A DNA stretch of 57,459 nt, taken from Firmicutes bacterium UBA5227. Its GTDB lineage: Bacteria > Bacillota > Clostridia > Tissierellales > Sedimentibacteraceae. How positions within the stretch are numbered: the first letter of the stretch is position 1; each line of letters opens with the position of its first letter. A program made the position numbers and the translations under genes. Of this stretch, positions 41,520-49,763 are shown piece after piece. Where the stretch lies: positions 1 to 57,459 of the forward strand of contig DHUT01000013.1 of NCBI GenBank assembly GCA_002409285.1, read 5' to 3'. The notes beneath the pieces were generated by a model. It worked only from the letters and a program-made list of their open reading frames with translations. It ran no database searches and had not been told where the DNA came from.

Positions 41520-42470
41520 ATGAATATACCGTTGATTGAGACTAAAAATCTAACAAAATATTTTGACACACCAAGGGGAAAGCTTCATGCAGTAGATAGT
41601 GTAAATCTTGCTATCGGGAAAGGGACTACTCTTGGTGTAGTGGGTGAGTCGGGATGTGGAAAGTCAACCCTTGGCAGAGTTATTCTGAGGCTTCTGGATG
41701 CCACCGGCGGAGAAGTGTTGTATGAAGGGAAAAACATTTTAAACTACAGTGATAGAGAAATGATGAATATGAGAAAAAGCATGCAAATAATATTTCAAGA
41801 TCCGTATGCGTCTTTAAATCCACGTATGACTGTAAGCGAGATAATTGCAGAACCCTTAAAAGTTTGTAAAGTAGCAGACAGTGAAAAAAAAATGGACGAG
41901 AAGGTATCACTTCTTATGGATACAGTAGGACTTGACGAACGATTTGTAAATACTTACCCCCATGAACTGGATGGAGGCAGAAGGCAGCGCATTGGCATAG
42001 CGAGAGCATTAGCACTGGATCCGCAATTTATTGTATGTGATGAACCTGTATCTGCTTTGGATGTATCTATACAGGCTCAGATATTGAATCTTATGATGTA
42101 TTTACAGGATAAAAGGCAGCTTACATATATGTTTATAACTCATAATCTAAGTGTGGTAAAACACATAAGTGATGAAATAGCTGTAATGTATCTGGGACAA
42201 TGTGTTGAAAGAGCTCCTTCGGAAGAGTTGTTCAGGAATCCGCTGCATCCGTATACTTCTGCTTTGCTTGATGCAATCCCTGTTCCGACTTTAAAAAGCG
42301 GGTCAAGGAGAAGGCAGATAATAAAGGGTGAAGTAAAGAGCCCGATTAATCCAAAACCGGGATGTAGATTTGCTGCAAGGTGTCCGAAATGTAAAAGTGT
42401 ATGTAATGAAGAGGATGTTGAGCTTAAAGAAATAGAGAGAGGTCATTTTGTTGCCTGTAATTTGATATAA
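41520..42470 (+). CDS. Peptide ABC transporter ATPase, DppF/OppF type (A)
   Basis: A 316-residue partner ATPase. Walker A is GESGCGKST, Q-loop IIFQDPYASLNPRMT, signature LDGGRRQRIGIARAL (DGGR in place of SGGQ, usual for this subfamily), Walker B FIVCDEPVSALDVS and H-loop FITHNLSVV. The tail has NPLHPYTSALLDAIP and a Cys-rich CRFAARCPKCKSVC. AAGG directly abuts ATG 41511, so ATG 41520 is taken. It ends the sigma-54 operon. Confidence 0.93.
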   Translation: MNIPLIETKNLTKYFDTPRGKLHAVDSVNLAIGKGTTLGVVGESGCGKSTLGRVILRLLDATGGEVLYEGKNILNYSDREMMNMRKSMQIIFQDPYASLNPRMTVSEIIAEPLKVCKVADSEKKMDEKVSLLMDTVGLDERFVNTYPHELDGGRRQRIGIARALALDPQFIVCDEPVSALDVSIQAQILNLMMYLQDKRQLTYMFITHNLSVVKHISDEIAVMYLGQCVERAPSEELFRNPLHPYTSALLDAIPVPTLKSGSRRRQIIKGEVKSPINPKPGCRFAARCPKCKSVCNEEDVELKEIERGHFVACNLI

Positions 42471-42513
42471 GAGATAAAAAAAACTGATTCTCTTTTATTG
42501 AAGGTATGAATGA

Positions 42514-42576
42514 AATACGAATAAATGGAGAATCCCTTAAATAACATTTATAGGGTATTCTCCACTTATTTGTATT
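42514..42576. repeat. Long imperfect inverted repeat after operon A
   Basis: The left arm (42514-42540, containing AATAAATGGAGAAT) and right arm (42551-42576, containing ATTCTCCACTTATT) pair over roughly 24 bp with few mismatches and a 10-nt loop. No T run follows, so it may be a processing or terminator-like structure, or a small non-autonomous element relic. Confidence 0.6.
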
Positions 42577-42664
42577 GTAAAGTTCACCTTTCAAAAAAAC
42601 TCGGATTGGGGTTAGTTGTGCAGCTTAGAAAAAGCGGTGAATATGAATTTAATGACTCATATGA

Positions 42665-42700
42665 AAGAATGGTTCTTTGATATATCAAAGAACCATTCTT
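42665..42700. repeat. Perfect 36-nt palindrome between convergent genes
   Basis: AAGAATGGTTCTTTGATA (42665-42682) is followed at once by its exact reverse complement (42683-42700), then CCATGTTTTATTTT. It lies between the ends of the operon A ATPase gene and the convergent serpin gene, so a bidirectional transcription stop is likely. The 18-bp arms without a loop are unusual. Confidence 0.75.
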
Positions 42701-42738
42701 CCATGTTTTATTTTCCGAAATTCAAATTGCCTATACAT

Positions 42739-43986
42739 TTATTTGATTGCCGGATTCTCCATGATTCCTATGAAAAGAGGAATTCCTGTTGTTACATCAA
42801 CAATTCCGTATATGAATGGTCTGTCAAATGTAAGTCGCGGAAGCTCTATAGGCATTGATGTTGCACCTACTCCTATTGAGGTTACTGCGGCGGCTTCGGT
42901 TCCCTTTTCATCAACTTTGATATAGGTTTTATGCTTAACTTCGCTGATGGACAGATCCTTTGCATGGGATTCATTCATCATTGAAAAGTCAGCATTATTC
43001 GGATCGAATGGCAATTTCATTCCCATGGCGGACAACTCATCAAGTAAGCTGTCTTCATAGCTGCTTTCAAATTTTGGAATGGAAAGCTCAATATTCTTTA
43101 CATCCTTGTTTTTAATCAGGTTTAACAAATCCATGGCTGTTAAATTGTTCATTAAATCCCTTGGAGTATCACCCTCTTTAGGAAGCAATCCTACAAAGGC
43201 AAATCGTTCATCAAGGTATGGCAGAATAACTCCTGTTGCACCGTTGAATTCCAGATAATCCATATCTCCTATTTTGTTCATAAAGTCTGTTTCTATTTCA
43301 CCGGATGGTGAATTAAAGGTTGACTTATGAGTTTTGTTGGCAGGAAATTCATATTTCCAATCTCCTTTGAAATAAATGGCATTAATCATATACATAACTA
43401 AATCATCATTTATTTTCTCAACTATTTTATCAATCTTACTGTTGGTTACATTTTTTACCCAGTCATTTATAGTGTTAGGTGCGGATTTTTTAGAAAAATC
43501 CAGACTATGTATGTCGGCTGAATAATAATCTGCATTAGCTTGAAGAAAATCCTTACTTGGCTTAAAGCCCTCTTTGTACCAGATTGAATTTGCTATGGAA
43601 AATTTAGCAGTTCTATTCTTGGTTATCGAATTCATCCAGTAATTAAGACCTTCGTTTAAGTCATCCATTGGAATATTTTCAGCATCCAATGCTTTCATCA
43701 TTTCTGTTTTTGTTTCCCCATCTGCTCCATTAGCTGCCATTGCTAAGGCGAAATAAACGGAGGGCGGAGAAATCATTAAATTGCCTTCGTTGCTGCTGCT
43801 CTCTCTAAACATATCCCAGGCAAAATTCAAAATTGCCTGATTAATTTTTTCATCCATTGTTTCTGAAACAGGAACTCCATTATTCGGCCCGATACCATCC
43901 ATTAAGTTAATGGAAGAGGAACATCCCGCTAATATCATAGCTGTAATGAGCAATAGGCATATAAATAAAGTAACTTTTTTTTCCAA
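42739..43986 (-). CDS. Lipoprotein serpin (serine protease inhibitor)
   Basis: A 415-residue exported inhibitor. The lipoprotein signal ends MILAGCSS. The serpin body shows NLMISPPSVYFALAMAANGADGET, ANSIWYKEGF, INAIYFKGDW and LSIPKFESS. The reactive-loop hinge reads EKGTEAAAVTS, with the small residues needed for strand insertion, followed by IGVGATSMPIELP and TFDRPFIYGI. By canonical counting P1-P1' would be Thr-Ser, which points to an elastase- or subtilisin-like target rather than a trypsin-like one; that is inference. AGGAGG (43995-44000) favours the TTG at 43986 as start over the abutting GTG at 43995. It probably protects the cell surface from outside proteases. Confidence 0.93.
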   Translation of the reverse strand: MEKKVTLFICLLLITAMILAGCSSSINLMDGIGPNNGVPVSETMDEKINQAILNFAWDMFRESSSNEGNLMISPPSVYFALAMAANGADGETKTEMMKALDAENIPMDDLNEGLNYWMNSITKNRTAKFSIANSIWYKEGFKPSKDFLQANADYYSADIHSLDFSKKSAPNTINDWVKNVTNSKIDKIVEKINDDLVMYMINAIYFKGDWKYEFPANKTHKSTFNSPSGEIETDFMNKIGDMDYLEFNGATGVILPYLDERFAFVGLLPKEGDTPRDLMNNLTAMDLLNLIKNKDVKNIELSIPKFESSYEDSLLDELSAMGMKLPFDPNNADFSMMNESHAKDLSISEVKHKTYIKVDEKGTEAAAVTSIGVGATSMPIELPRLTFDRPFIYGIVDVTTGIPLFIGIMENPAIK

Positions 43987-44111
43987 TATAAACACCTCCT
44001 GTTACTTAGACGTGTTGTTGATTAAAAATGTTCCTTAATTTTGATACTATGTACAGTTTATTGGGAAATTTTGAAGTATTCATCTTTAAGCATAGACATT
44101 AAACGAACATT

Positions 44112-44376
44112 ATGGAGTTCGGATTTGTAGAATTAAATGGCGGTACAGTTGAGAATTGCAGTGCAAGTGTATGGCCTAAGACTATGTTTAACTACAGATG
44201 CATAGGGTCATTTGCCGGATAACGATAAATAATTAATTAATTGTTTTTATAACAGCACAGTAAGTAACTGGAATCCTCTTGGCGATAACTACGTTCATGA
44301 TGGTGAAATCAATGATATCACGGGTCTTGAAACAGAAGAACATAATAGAAAGCTAAAAGAAGCAGGAACGAATTAA
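44112..44376 (+). pseudogene. Decayed GLUG-like surface-protein fragment
   Basis: Two short frames in different phases look like one degraded gene: 44112-44222 (GFVELNGGTVENCSASV and CIGSFAG) and 44251-44376 (NSTVSNWNPLGDN then THR-free HDGEINDITGLE). The pattern GFV..N.GTVENCSA...GSFAG resembles GLUG repeats of clostridial adhesins, and the ending resembles their C-terminal tail. There is no usable start, and a frame shift and stop separate the parts. The rest of 43996-44494 shows no gene. Confidence 0.5.
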
Positions 44377-44494
44377 AGTACGATTTTGTAAATTGTAATT
44401 TGCTAAATGCTGTGACTATTTCTGCAAATTATCTGAGTAAAATTACACTAAAAGGGTATAAATAGCATATCTAATTATATGTGGGAGGTAGCAT

Positions 44495-45271
44495 ATGTCA
44501 AACAACAGATTTAATGATAAAGTTGCAGTTGTAGTCGGAGGAACAACCGGCATAGGTCTTGAGATAGTTAAAGGACTCCTAAGTGAAGGAGCGTCAGTAG
44601 TTGTTGGAGCAAGAAGAAAAGAACTTCTTGATGATCTGGAAAAGAAATATGGTAACAAAGTTGTTGGAGTTCAGTCGGATGCCACAGTTGAGGAGGATCA
44701 GATCAAACTGGTAAATACTGCGGTCGAAAAATTCGGCAGGCTTGATGTGGCGTTCAACGTAGCAGGTGCTTCAAAAAGCGGAAGGATTGGAGATATAAGT
44801 GAAGAAGACTGGATGTGGACCGTTAATCTGTGTCTTAAAGGTGTTTTTTTAGGTATGAAGCATCAGATTAATCAGATGAAGAAAAATGGCGGAGGCTCTA
44901 TAGTCAATATATCATCTCTGAACAGTGAAGTACCTATGTGGGGCGGTTCAGCTTATGCATCTGCAAAAGCAGGAGTATCAATGCTTACAAAAAATGCTGT
45001 GCTGGAATATACAAATGATAACATAAGATTTAATGCACTGCTGCCGGGGCTGATAGAGACTCCACTGACACAGGGACTGACAAACGTAGAGGAAATCAAT
45101 GAAGCATATATGGATCGAATTCCAATGAAAAGAGCAGGTAAACCCGAAGAAATGGCAAATGCAGCACTGTTTCTTGCATGCGACGATGCAAGCTATATTA
45201 CAGGTTCCACTCTTATTGCGGATGGAGGTTGGGCTACAACCGGATATCCGGATTTAAGTAAATTTTTATAG
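44495..45271 (+). CDS. SDR-family NAD(P)-dependent oxidoreductase
   Basis: A 258-residue classical short-chain dehydrogenase. The cofactor loop is VVVGGTTGIGLEIVKGLL, the structural NAG motif appears as NVAGAS, and the catalytic Ser...Tyr...Lys are in NISSLNSE and SAYASAKAGVSM; the C-terminal part has LPGLIETPLTQG and YITGSTLIADGGW. It reduces or oxidises a hydroxyl/keto group with NAD(P)(H). GGGAGG gives a good ribosome site and a strong terminator follows, so it is a single-gene transcript. Substrate unknown; the MarR-controlled operon starts 1 kb downstream, but no link is shown. Confidence 0.88.
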   Translation: MSNNRFNDKVAVVVGGTTGIGLEIVKGLLSEGASVVVGARRKELLDDLEKKYGNKVVGVQSDATVEEDQIKLVNTAVEKFGRLDVAFNVAGASKSGRIGDISEEDWMWTVNLCLKGVFLGMKHQINQMKKNGGGSIVNISSLNSEVPMWGGSAYASAKAGVSMLTKNAVLEYTNDNIRFNALLPGLIETPLTQGLTNVEEINEAYMDRIPMKRAGKPEEMANAALFLACDDASYITGSTLIADGGWATTGYPDLSKFL

Positions 45272-45327
45272 GTTTTGAAATTTAATAGATACTATTTAAA
45301 GTCGGCTCTTGTAGCCACAAATTAAAA

Positions 45328-45367
45328 TACCGGCACTTACAGTTGTTAAGTGCCGGTAAGTTTTTTT
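45328..45367 (+). terminator. Rho-independent terminator after the SDR gene
   Basis: TACCGGCACTTA (45328-45339) and TAAGTGCCGGTA (45347-45358) form a perfect 12-bp stem with a 7-nt loop, followed by AG and seven T. Confidence 0.92.
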
Positions 45368-45496
45368 ACTACTGGAAATAGTTAACGGTTATTTTATGTT
45401 TTACCTGAGTGGGCAAATGAATCTTTAAATTATAGCAGGGCTGATGTTATATTTGTCTTTATGTAAAATGCTTAGTTTAGAGGCTTTAATTTTATA

Positions 45497-45955
45497 CTAT
45501 TTATTTTCTGCTTTGACTTTTTCCCAGTTTTCATTGACATTAAATCTTACCTTAGTTAGTAAAGTAAGTAGGGTGCTGCATTCCTCTTCAGTAATGCCTT
45601 CAAGAGCATCAATGCATGTGGAAGTAATCATACTTTCAAGTGTACCATAAATAGAGATGAGTTTTTCAGTTGGATATAGAAGCCATTGCCTGTTGTCCTC
45701 CTGGGACTTAACTTTTTTTATAAAGTCATTTTCCTCCAAGCGCTTCAAGGATTTAGCTACAGTTGTTTTATCAATCTTTAACATATACGAAAGCTCCTCC
45801 TGATTGATACCGGGATTTTCGTATATTCTTGTTAAAAACGCATGCTGTCCTCTTCCTACATTATATTTTTTAAACTGAATATTACGTATATATGATATGC
45901 ATCGAGATATTGTCATAATTTCACGGTTTATTTTTCTGGCTATACTTTTGTCCAT
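45497..45955 (-). CDS. MarR-family transcriptional regulator
   Basis: A 152-residue winged-helix repressor-type protein. The DNA-binding part is around residues 40-95: GINQEELSYMLKIDKTTVAKSLKRLEENDFIKKVKSQEDNRQWLL in overlapping pieces INQEELSYMLKIDKTTVAK and KSQEDNRQWLLYPTEK (wing). Helices at both ends give the dimer. It is divergent from the citF operon with a 300-bp spacer that holds two promoters and palindromes, so it most likely controls that operon and itself, with a small organic acid as possible effector. The ATG at 45955 follows GAGG on the minus strand. Confidence 0.88.
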   Translation of the reverse strand: MDKSIARKINREIMTISRCISYIRNIQFKKYNVGRGQHAFLTRIYENPGINQEELSYMLKIDKTTVAKSLKRLEENDFIKKVKSQEDNRQWLLYPTEKLISIYGTLESMITSTCIDALEGITEEECSTLLTLLTKVRFNVNENWEKVKAENK

Positions 45956-45997
45956 TAATATACCTCTATGAACCTATTTGTATTTGTTGTTTGTCTC

Positions 45998-46026
45998 ATT
46001 ATATCAAATGTAAGTTAAGCTTGCAA
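45998..46026 (-). promoter_or_regulatory. Sigma-A promoter of the marR-type gene
   Basis: On the minus strand TTGCAA (46021-46026) is separated by 17 bp from a perfect TATAAT (complement of 45998-46003). Confidence 0.7.
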
Positions 46027-46033
46027 TATATAT

Positions 46034-46049
46034 ATTACATTCATGTAAT
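46034..46049. promoter_or_regulatory. Candidate MarR operator
   Basis: ATTACAT-TC-ATGTAAT is a perfect 7-bp inverted repeat with a 2-bp centre, the size of a MarR-dimer site. It lies between the divergent promoters, 8 bp from the -35 of the regulator gene. Confidence 0.5.
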
Positions 46050-46109
46050 TAATTCTAATTATCTCATTTGTAAAAGTTACAATTAATATTAATAATACTA
46101 AAAAAATAG

Positions 46110-46138
46110 TTGACATTTCTACTAAAACTAATTATACT
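46110..46138 (+). promoter_or_regulatory. Sigma-A promoter of the citF operon
   Basis: Consensus TTGACA (46110-46115), a 17-bp spacer and TATACT (46133-46138). The leader to the citF start is about 115 nt. A strong promoter of this kind next to a divergent MarR gene suggests control by repression. Confidence 0.8.
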
Positions 46139-46171
46139 GATTATAGTTGAATGTGCAATTAATAATTATGT

Positions 46172-46185
46172 ATATTAATTAATAT
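46172..46185. promoter_or_regulatory. Second candidate operator in the citF leader
   Basis: ATATTAATTAATAT is a perfect 14-bp palindrome 34 bp downstream of the -10 box, within a longer imperfect dyad. Bound repressor here would block transcription, but AT-rich palindromes also arise by chance. Confidence 0.35.
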
Positions 46186-46258
46186 GTATTATTAAGACTT
46201 TATTCGAATAATTTAAATGTACAACAGTTAAAAATGTAAATCAAATGGAGTGAAAAAT

Positions 46259-47812
46259 ATGAATGTGGTAAATGATGCAGGACGTTATATACCAAAGTAT
46301 ATTGAAGGCTATGGGCATACGATTCCATATTGTAACAAACATAATGAAATATGTGTTGTTATGGAAAAAACAGATAAGAAGTTTAATTATGTCAAAACGG
46401 AGAACAAGATATTAAGCAGTATAAAAGAAGCAATTGAAAAATGCAACTTAAAGGATGGTATGACAATTTCTTTTCATCATCATTTGAGAGACGGGGATTA
46501 TATAATTAATATGGTAATGAAAGAAATATCAGAGATTGGAATAAAGGATATAACAATTGTTCCATCCTCGTTGCAGAAAATTCACGAGCCTCTTATAGAG
46601 CATATTAAAAATGGTGTGGTATCAGGAATACATACAAGTGGTATGAGAGGCAACTTGGCTAAGGAAATATCATTCAACAACATATTAAAAAAACCTGTTA
46701 TATTTCAGAGTCATGGAGGAAGAGCCAGATCTATAGAATTAGATCAAACCAAGATTGATGTTGCTTTTATAGGTGCATCAGCATGCGACAAGATGGGTAA
46801 CATGAGCGGTCGAATTGGTAAATCAGCGTTTGGCTCTATGGGATATGCTATGGTTGATGCTAAAAATGCCGATAAGGTTGTAGCTTTAACTGATAATTTG
46901 GTGGAATATCCTCTGAGGAATCCGAGCATAGATCAGACCTATGTGGATTATGTGGTAGTGGTAGATGAAATAGGAGATGTGGATAAAATAGCGACAGGTT
47001 CAACAAGAGTCACACAAAATCCTAAGGAATTGCTTATGGCTCAGTATGCCGCAAGTATCATAAATAACTCAGGTTTTATGAAAGAGGGATTTTCTTTTCA
47101 GGCAGGAAGTGGCGGAGCCTCATTGGCGGTAATAAGATTTTTAAAAGAATATATGAAAGAAAAAGGAATCAAAGGAGGAGTAATTTCCGGTGGAATAACT
47201 TCTGTATTAGTGGAATCGCTGGAGGAAGGATACTTCACCGCTTTGTTAGATGCACAGACTTTTGATGCAAAAGCCGCAGATTCATTTAACAGAAATAAAA
47301 ATCATACAGAGATGTCTGCTTCCATGTATGCTAATCCATACAGCAAGGGGTGCGTTGCAAATATGCTCGACATAATGGTATTATCAGCTACAGAGGTGGA
47401 CATAAACTTTAATGTAAATGTATTGACAGGATCTGATGGAGTAATAATGGGTGCGCAGGGAGGTCATCCCGACACAGCGGATGGAGCAAAGCTTAGAATA
47501 GTTACTACTCCGCTTGTAAGAAAAGATATACCCATAGTTAGAGAAAGTGTTACCACCGTTGTTACTCCAGGATGTAATGTTGATATAGTTGTTACTGACA
47601 AGGGTATAGCAATAAATCCTTTAAGAACAGATCTTTTAGAAAGATTAAGAAATAAAAATTTACCTTTAAAAGACATAAACGAACTGAAAGAAGAAGCAGA
47701 AGCCATAACTGGAAAGCCGGTTATACCTAAATTTGGCGATGAAATAGTAGGAATAGTCGAAGCAAGGGATGGCAGTGTGATGGATGTTGTAAGGAGGGTT
47801 ATAAAAGTTTAA
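46259..47812 (+). CDS. citF: Citrate lyase alpha subunit / citrate CoA-transferase-like
   Basis: A 517-residue cytoplasmic protein matching citrate lyase alpha (CitF), which transfers an acetyl-carrier thiol group to citrate before the beta subunit cleaves it; citramalate lyase alpha belongs to the same family. Typical stretches are ISFHHHLRDGDYIIN, VSGIHTSGMRG, QSHGGRARSIE, FIGASACDKMGNMSGRIG, SFQAGSGGASLAV, NFNVNVLTGSDG and GAQGGHPDTADGAKL. Length is normal for the family. GGAG (46247-46250) fits ATG 46259 and not the GTG at 46250. The partner citE-like gene is eight genes away at 56428, an unusual separation, and citD, citC, citG and citX are not seen. Confidence 0.92.
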   Translation: MNVVNDAGRYIPKYIEGYGHTIPYCNKHNEICVVMEKTDKKFNYVKTENKILSSIKEAIEKCNLKDGMTISFHHHLRDGDYIINMVMKEISEIGIKDITIVPSSLQKIHEPLIEHIKNGVVSGIHTSGMRGNLAKEISFNNILKKPVIFQSHGGRARSIELDQTKIDVAFIGASACDKMGNMSGRIGKSAFGSMGYAMVDAKNADKVVALTDNLVEYPLRNPSIDQTYVDYVVVVDEIGDVDKIATGSTRVTQNPKELLMAQYAASIINNSGFMKEGFSFQAGSGGASLAVIRFLKEYMKEKGIKGGVISGGITSVLVESLEEGYFTALLDAQTFDAKAADSFNRNKNHTEMSASMYANPYSKGCVANMLDIMVLSATEVDINFNVNVLTGSDGVIMGAQGGHPDTADGAKLRIVTTPLVRKDIPIVRESVTTVVTPGCNVDIVVTDKGIAINPLRTDLLERLRNKNLPLKDINELKEEAEAITGKPVIPKFGDEIVGIVEARDGSVMDVVRRVIKV

Positions 47813-47893
47813 TCAAAAAATTTATACTTTATTTATTTATGTATAAATATAAATAGCAGTACGAATAAAAGTTAAAGGAGATGTTTAATAAAT

Positions 47894-48853
47894 ATGTCTA
47901 AATATATTATAAAAAGATTTTTAATGCTGATACCGGTTTTACTGGGAGCCACATTTTTTGTATTTTGCATTATGGATATGTCTCCAGGTGATCCTGCTGT
48001 GATTATATTGGGACCTGATGCATCACCCGAAAACATTGCTGACTTAAAAGTCGAGCTGGGTTTGGACAAGCCTTTGATGGTAAGGTATTTTAATTTTATA
48101 GGAAATTTAATAAAGGGTGATTTGGGTACATCATATAAAAATAATATTAGCGTTATGGATCAAATAAGGGATAAACTTCCGAATACATTTTTATTAGCCT
48201 TATCAGGTATGCTTGTTGCTGTTGTAGTGGGTATACCGGTCGGGATTATATCCGCTAAAAAGCAATATTCTGTATTTGATAATGTTACCATGGTGGTTAC
48301 GCTGATATTGGCAGCTTCTCCTGCATTTTGGCTTGGGTTAATGCTAGTCTTGTTATTTTCTCTTAATTTAGGATGGTTTCCTTCATCGGGAATGGGAAGT
48401 GGATTTGGAGGTGTTATTAAAAGTTTAATATTACCCGCAATAACAGTCGGAAGCAATACGGCTGCTTTAGTAGCAAGAATGACAAGATCATCTATGCTTG
48501 AGGTGATAAGACAGGATTATATTGATACTGCAAGGGCGAAAGGTCTAAAAGAATCCGTCATTACTTACAAACATATGCTTAAAAATGCACTCATACCAAT
48601 AATTACTGTTGTTGGGCTTCAGTTTGGGGTTTTGTTAGGAGGCTCTGTTATGACTGAGACAGTTTTTTCGTGGCCAGGTGTGGGAAGATTTGTTGTAGAA
48701 GCTATTAAGACTAAGGATATCCCAAGTGTGTTAGGCTCGGTAGTCGTATTATGTATTTTGTTCTCTTTTGTAAATTTATTTGTTGACATACTCTATGCAT
48801 ATGTTGACCCTCGCATAAAATCTCAGTATAAAGCAGGGAGGAGTTCTAAATGA
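47894..48853 (+). CDS. Peptide ABC transporter permease, DppB/OppB type (B)
   Basis: A 319-residue membrane subunit with about six hydrophobic segments. It shows YIIKRFLMLIPVLLGATFFVF, DMSPGDPAVIILGPDAS, GDLGTSYKNN and the EAA loop EVIRQDYIDTARAKGLKES. It is clearly a paralogue of the permease at 38640, sharing the same opening and ending (YAYVDPRIKSQYKAG). It begins about 80 nt after citF and overlaps the next gene by 4 bp. Confidence 0.92.
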   Translation: MSKYIIKRFLMLIPVLLGATFFVFCIMDMSPGDPAVIILGPDASPENIADLKVELGLDKPLMVRYFNFIGNLIKGDLGTSYKNNISVMDQIRDKLPNTFLLALSGMLVAVVVGIPVGIISAKKQYSVFDNVTMVVTLILAASPAFWLGLMLVLLFSLNLGWFPSSGMGSGFGGVIKSLILPAITVGSNTAALVARMTRSSMLEVIRQDYIDTARAKGLKESVITYKHMLKNALIPIITVVGLQFGVLLGGSVMTETVFSWPGVGRFVVEAIKTKDIPSVLGSVVVLCILFSFVNLFVDILYAYVDPRIKSQYKAGRSSK

Positions 48854-49749
48854 GCAATATAACAAAACATGATTCGGAAAAGTCGAGAAGTTTATGGCAG
48901 GATGTTGCCAGAAGATTTGTTAATAATAAATTGGCAGTTTGTGGATTGATATTTTTTGTCCTTCTAATTTTAATATCTATATCTACTATAATGATAGATA
49001 TTATAACGGATAATTCTATATACAATGAGTATGTTGTAAAACAGAACTTGGCAGAAAAGCTCGCTAAGCCAAGTTTAGAACATATTTTTGGATGTGATGA
49101 ATTTGGACGAAGTATATTTTTCAGGATGGTGTGGGGTACAAGATATTCTCTGTTTATAGGGATAATAGCTATATTTATAGCTACTGTGATAGGAGGATTT
49201 TTGGGAGGTATTGCAGGATATTATGGTGGAAAGATAGATAATGTAATTATGCGCGTTATGGATGTTTTTTTGGCAATACCGTCTATGGTTATGGCGATAG
49301 CGTTAGTGGCTGCTTTAGGAGCAAGTACATTTAATCTTCTCTTATCCATTGCCATTCCACAAATACCTCGGTTTGCCAGAATTGTGAGAGTATCTGTTAT
49401 GTCTGTGAAGGATATGGAATTTATTGAGGCGGCAAAGGCTGTTGGTGCTAAGGATAAATTAATAATATTTGGCTATATATTGCCGAATGCCATGGCTCCG
49501 ATTATTGTACAAGCTACCTTGGGTACGGCAAATGCTATATTGGCTATTGCAGGTCTTTCATATTTAGGGTTAGGGGTACAGCCTCCAACACCAGAATGGG
49601 GTTCTATATTGACTTCAGCAAGAATGTATATCAGAGATGCATGGCACATATCGGTAATACCTGGTATTGGTATTATGCTTACAGTATTATCGTTGAACTT
49701 ATTTGGTGACGGTCTTAGGGATGCACTGGATCCCAAACTTAAAAATTAG
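48850..49749 (+). CDS. Peptide ABC transporter permease, DppC/OppC type (B)
   Basis: A 299-residue permease. Motifs are EHIFGCDEFGRSIFFRMVWGT, AGYYGGKIDNVIMRVMDVFL, the EAA loop DMEFIEAAKAVGAKDKLII and the ending GDGLRDALDPKLKN. In the segment where most relatives have HxFGTDxxGRD there is a Cys and Ser (FGCDEFGRS), a small change from the set A permease. AGGAGG lies upstream inside the previous gene, whose TGA overlaps the ATG. Confidence 0.92.
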   Translation: MSNITKHDSEKSRSLWQDVARRFVNNKLAVCGLIFFVLLILISISTIMIDIITDNSIYNEYVVKQNLAEKLAKPSLEHIFGCDEFGRSIFFRMVWGTRYSLFIGIIAIFIATVIGGFLGGIAGYYGGKIDNVIMRVMDVFLAIPSMVMAIALVAALGASTFNLLLSIAIPQIPRFARIVRVSVMSVKDMEFIEAAKAVGAKDKLIIFGYILPNAMAPIIVQATLGTANAILAIAGLSYLGLGVQPPTPEWGSILTSARMYIRDAWHISVIPGIGIMLTVLSLNLFGDGLRDALDPKLKN

Positions 49750-49763
49750 GATGGTGAGTTATT

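Noticed and set aside
42739..42900. Serpin as a non-inhibitory, hinge-degenerate relic
   Set aside because: The hinge keeps the run of small residues (GTEAAAVTS) required for loop insertion and the frame is intact.
42616..42925. Short plus-strand frames across the 36-nt palindrome and the serpin 3' end
   Set aside because: They read through a perfect palindrome and antisense to the serpin, with no ribosome site; the peptides look non-biological.
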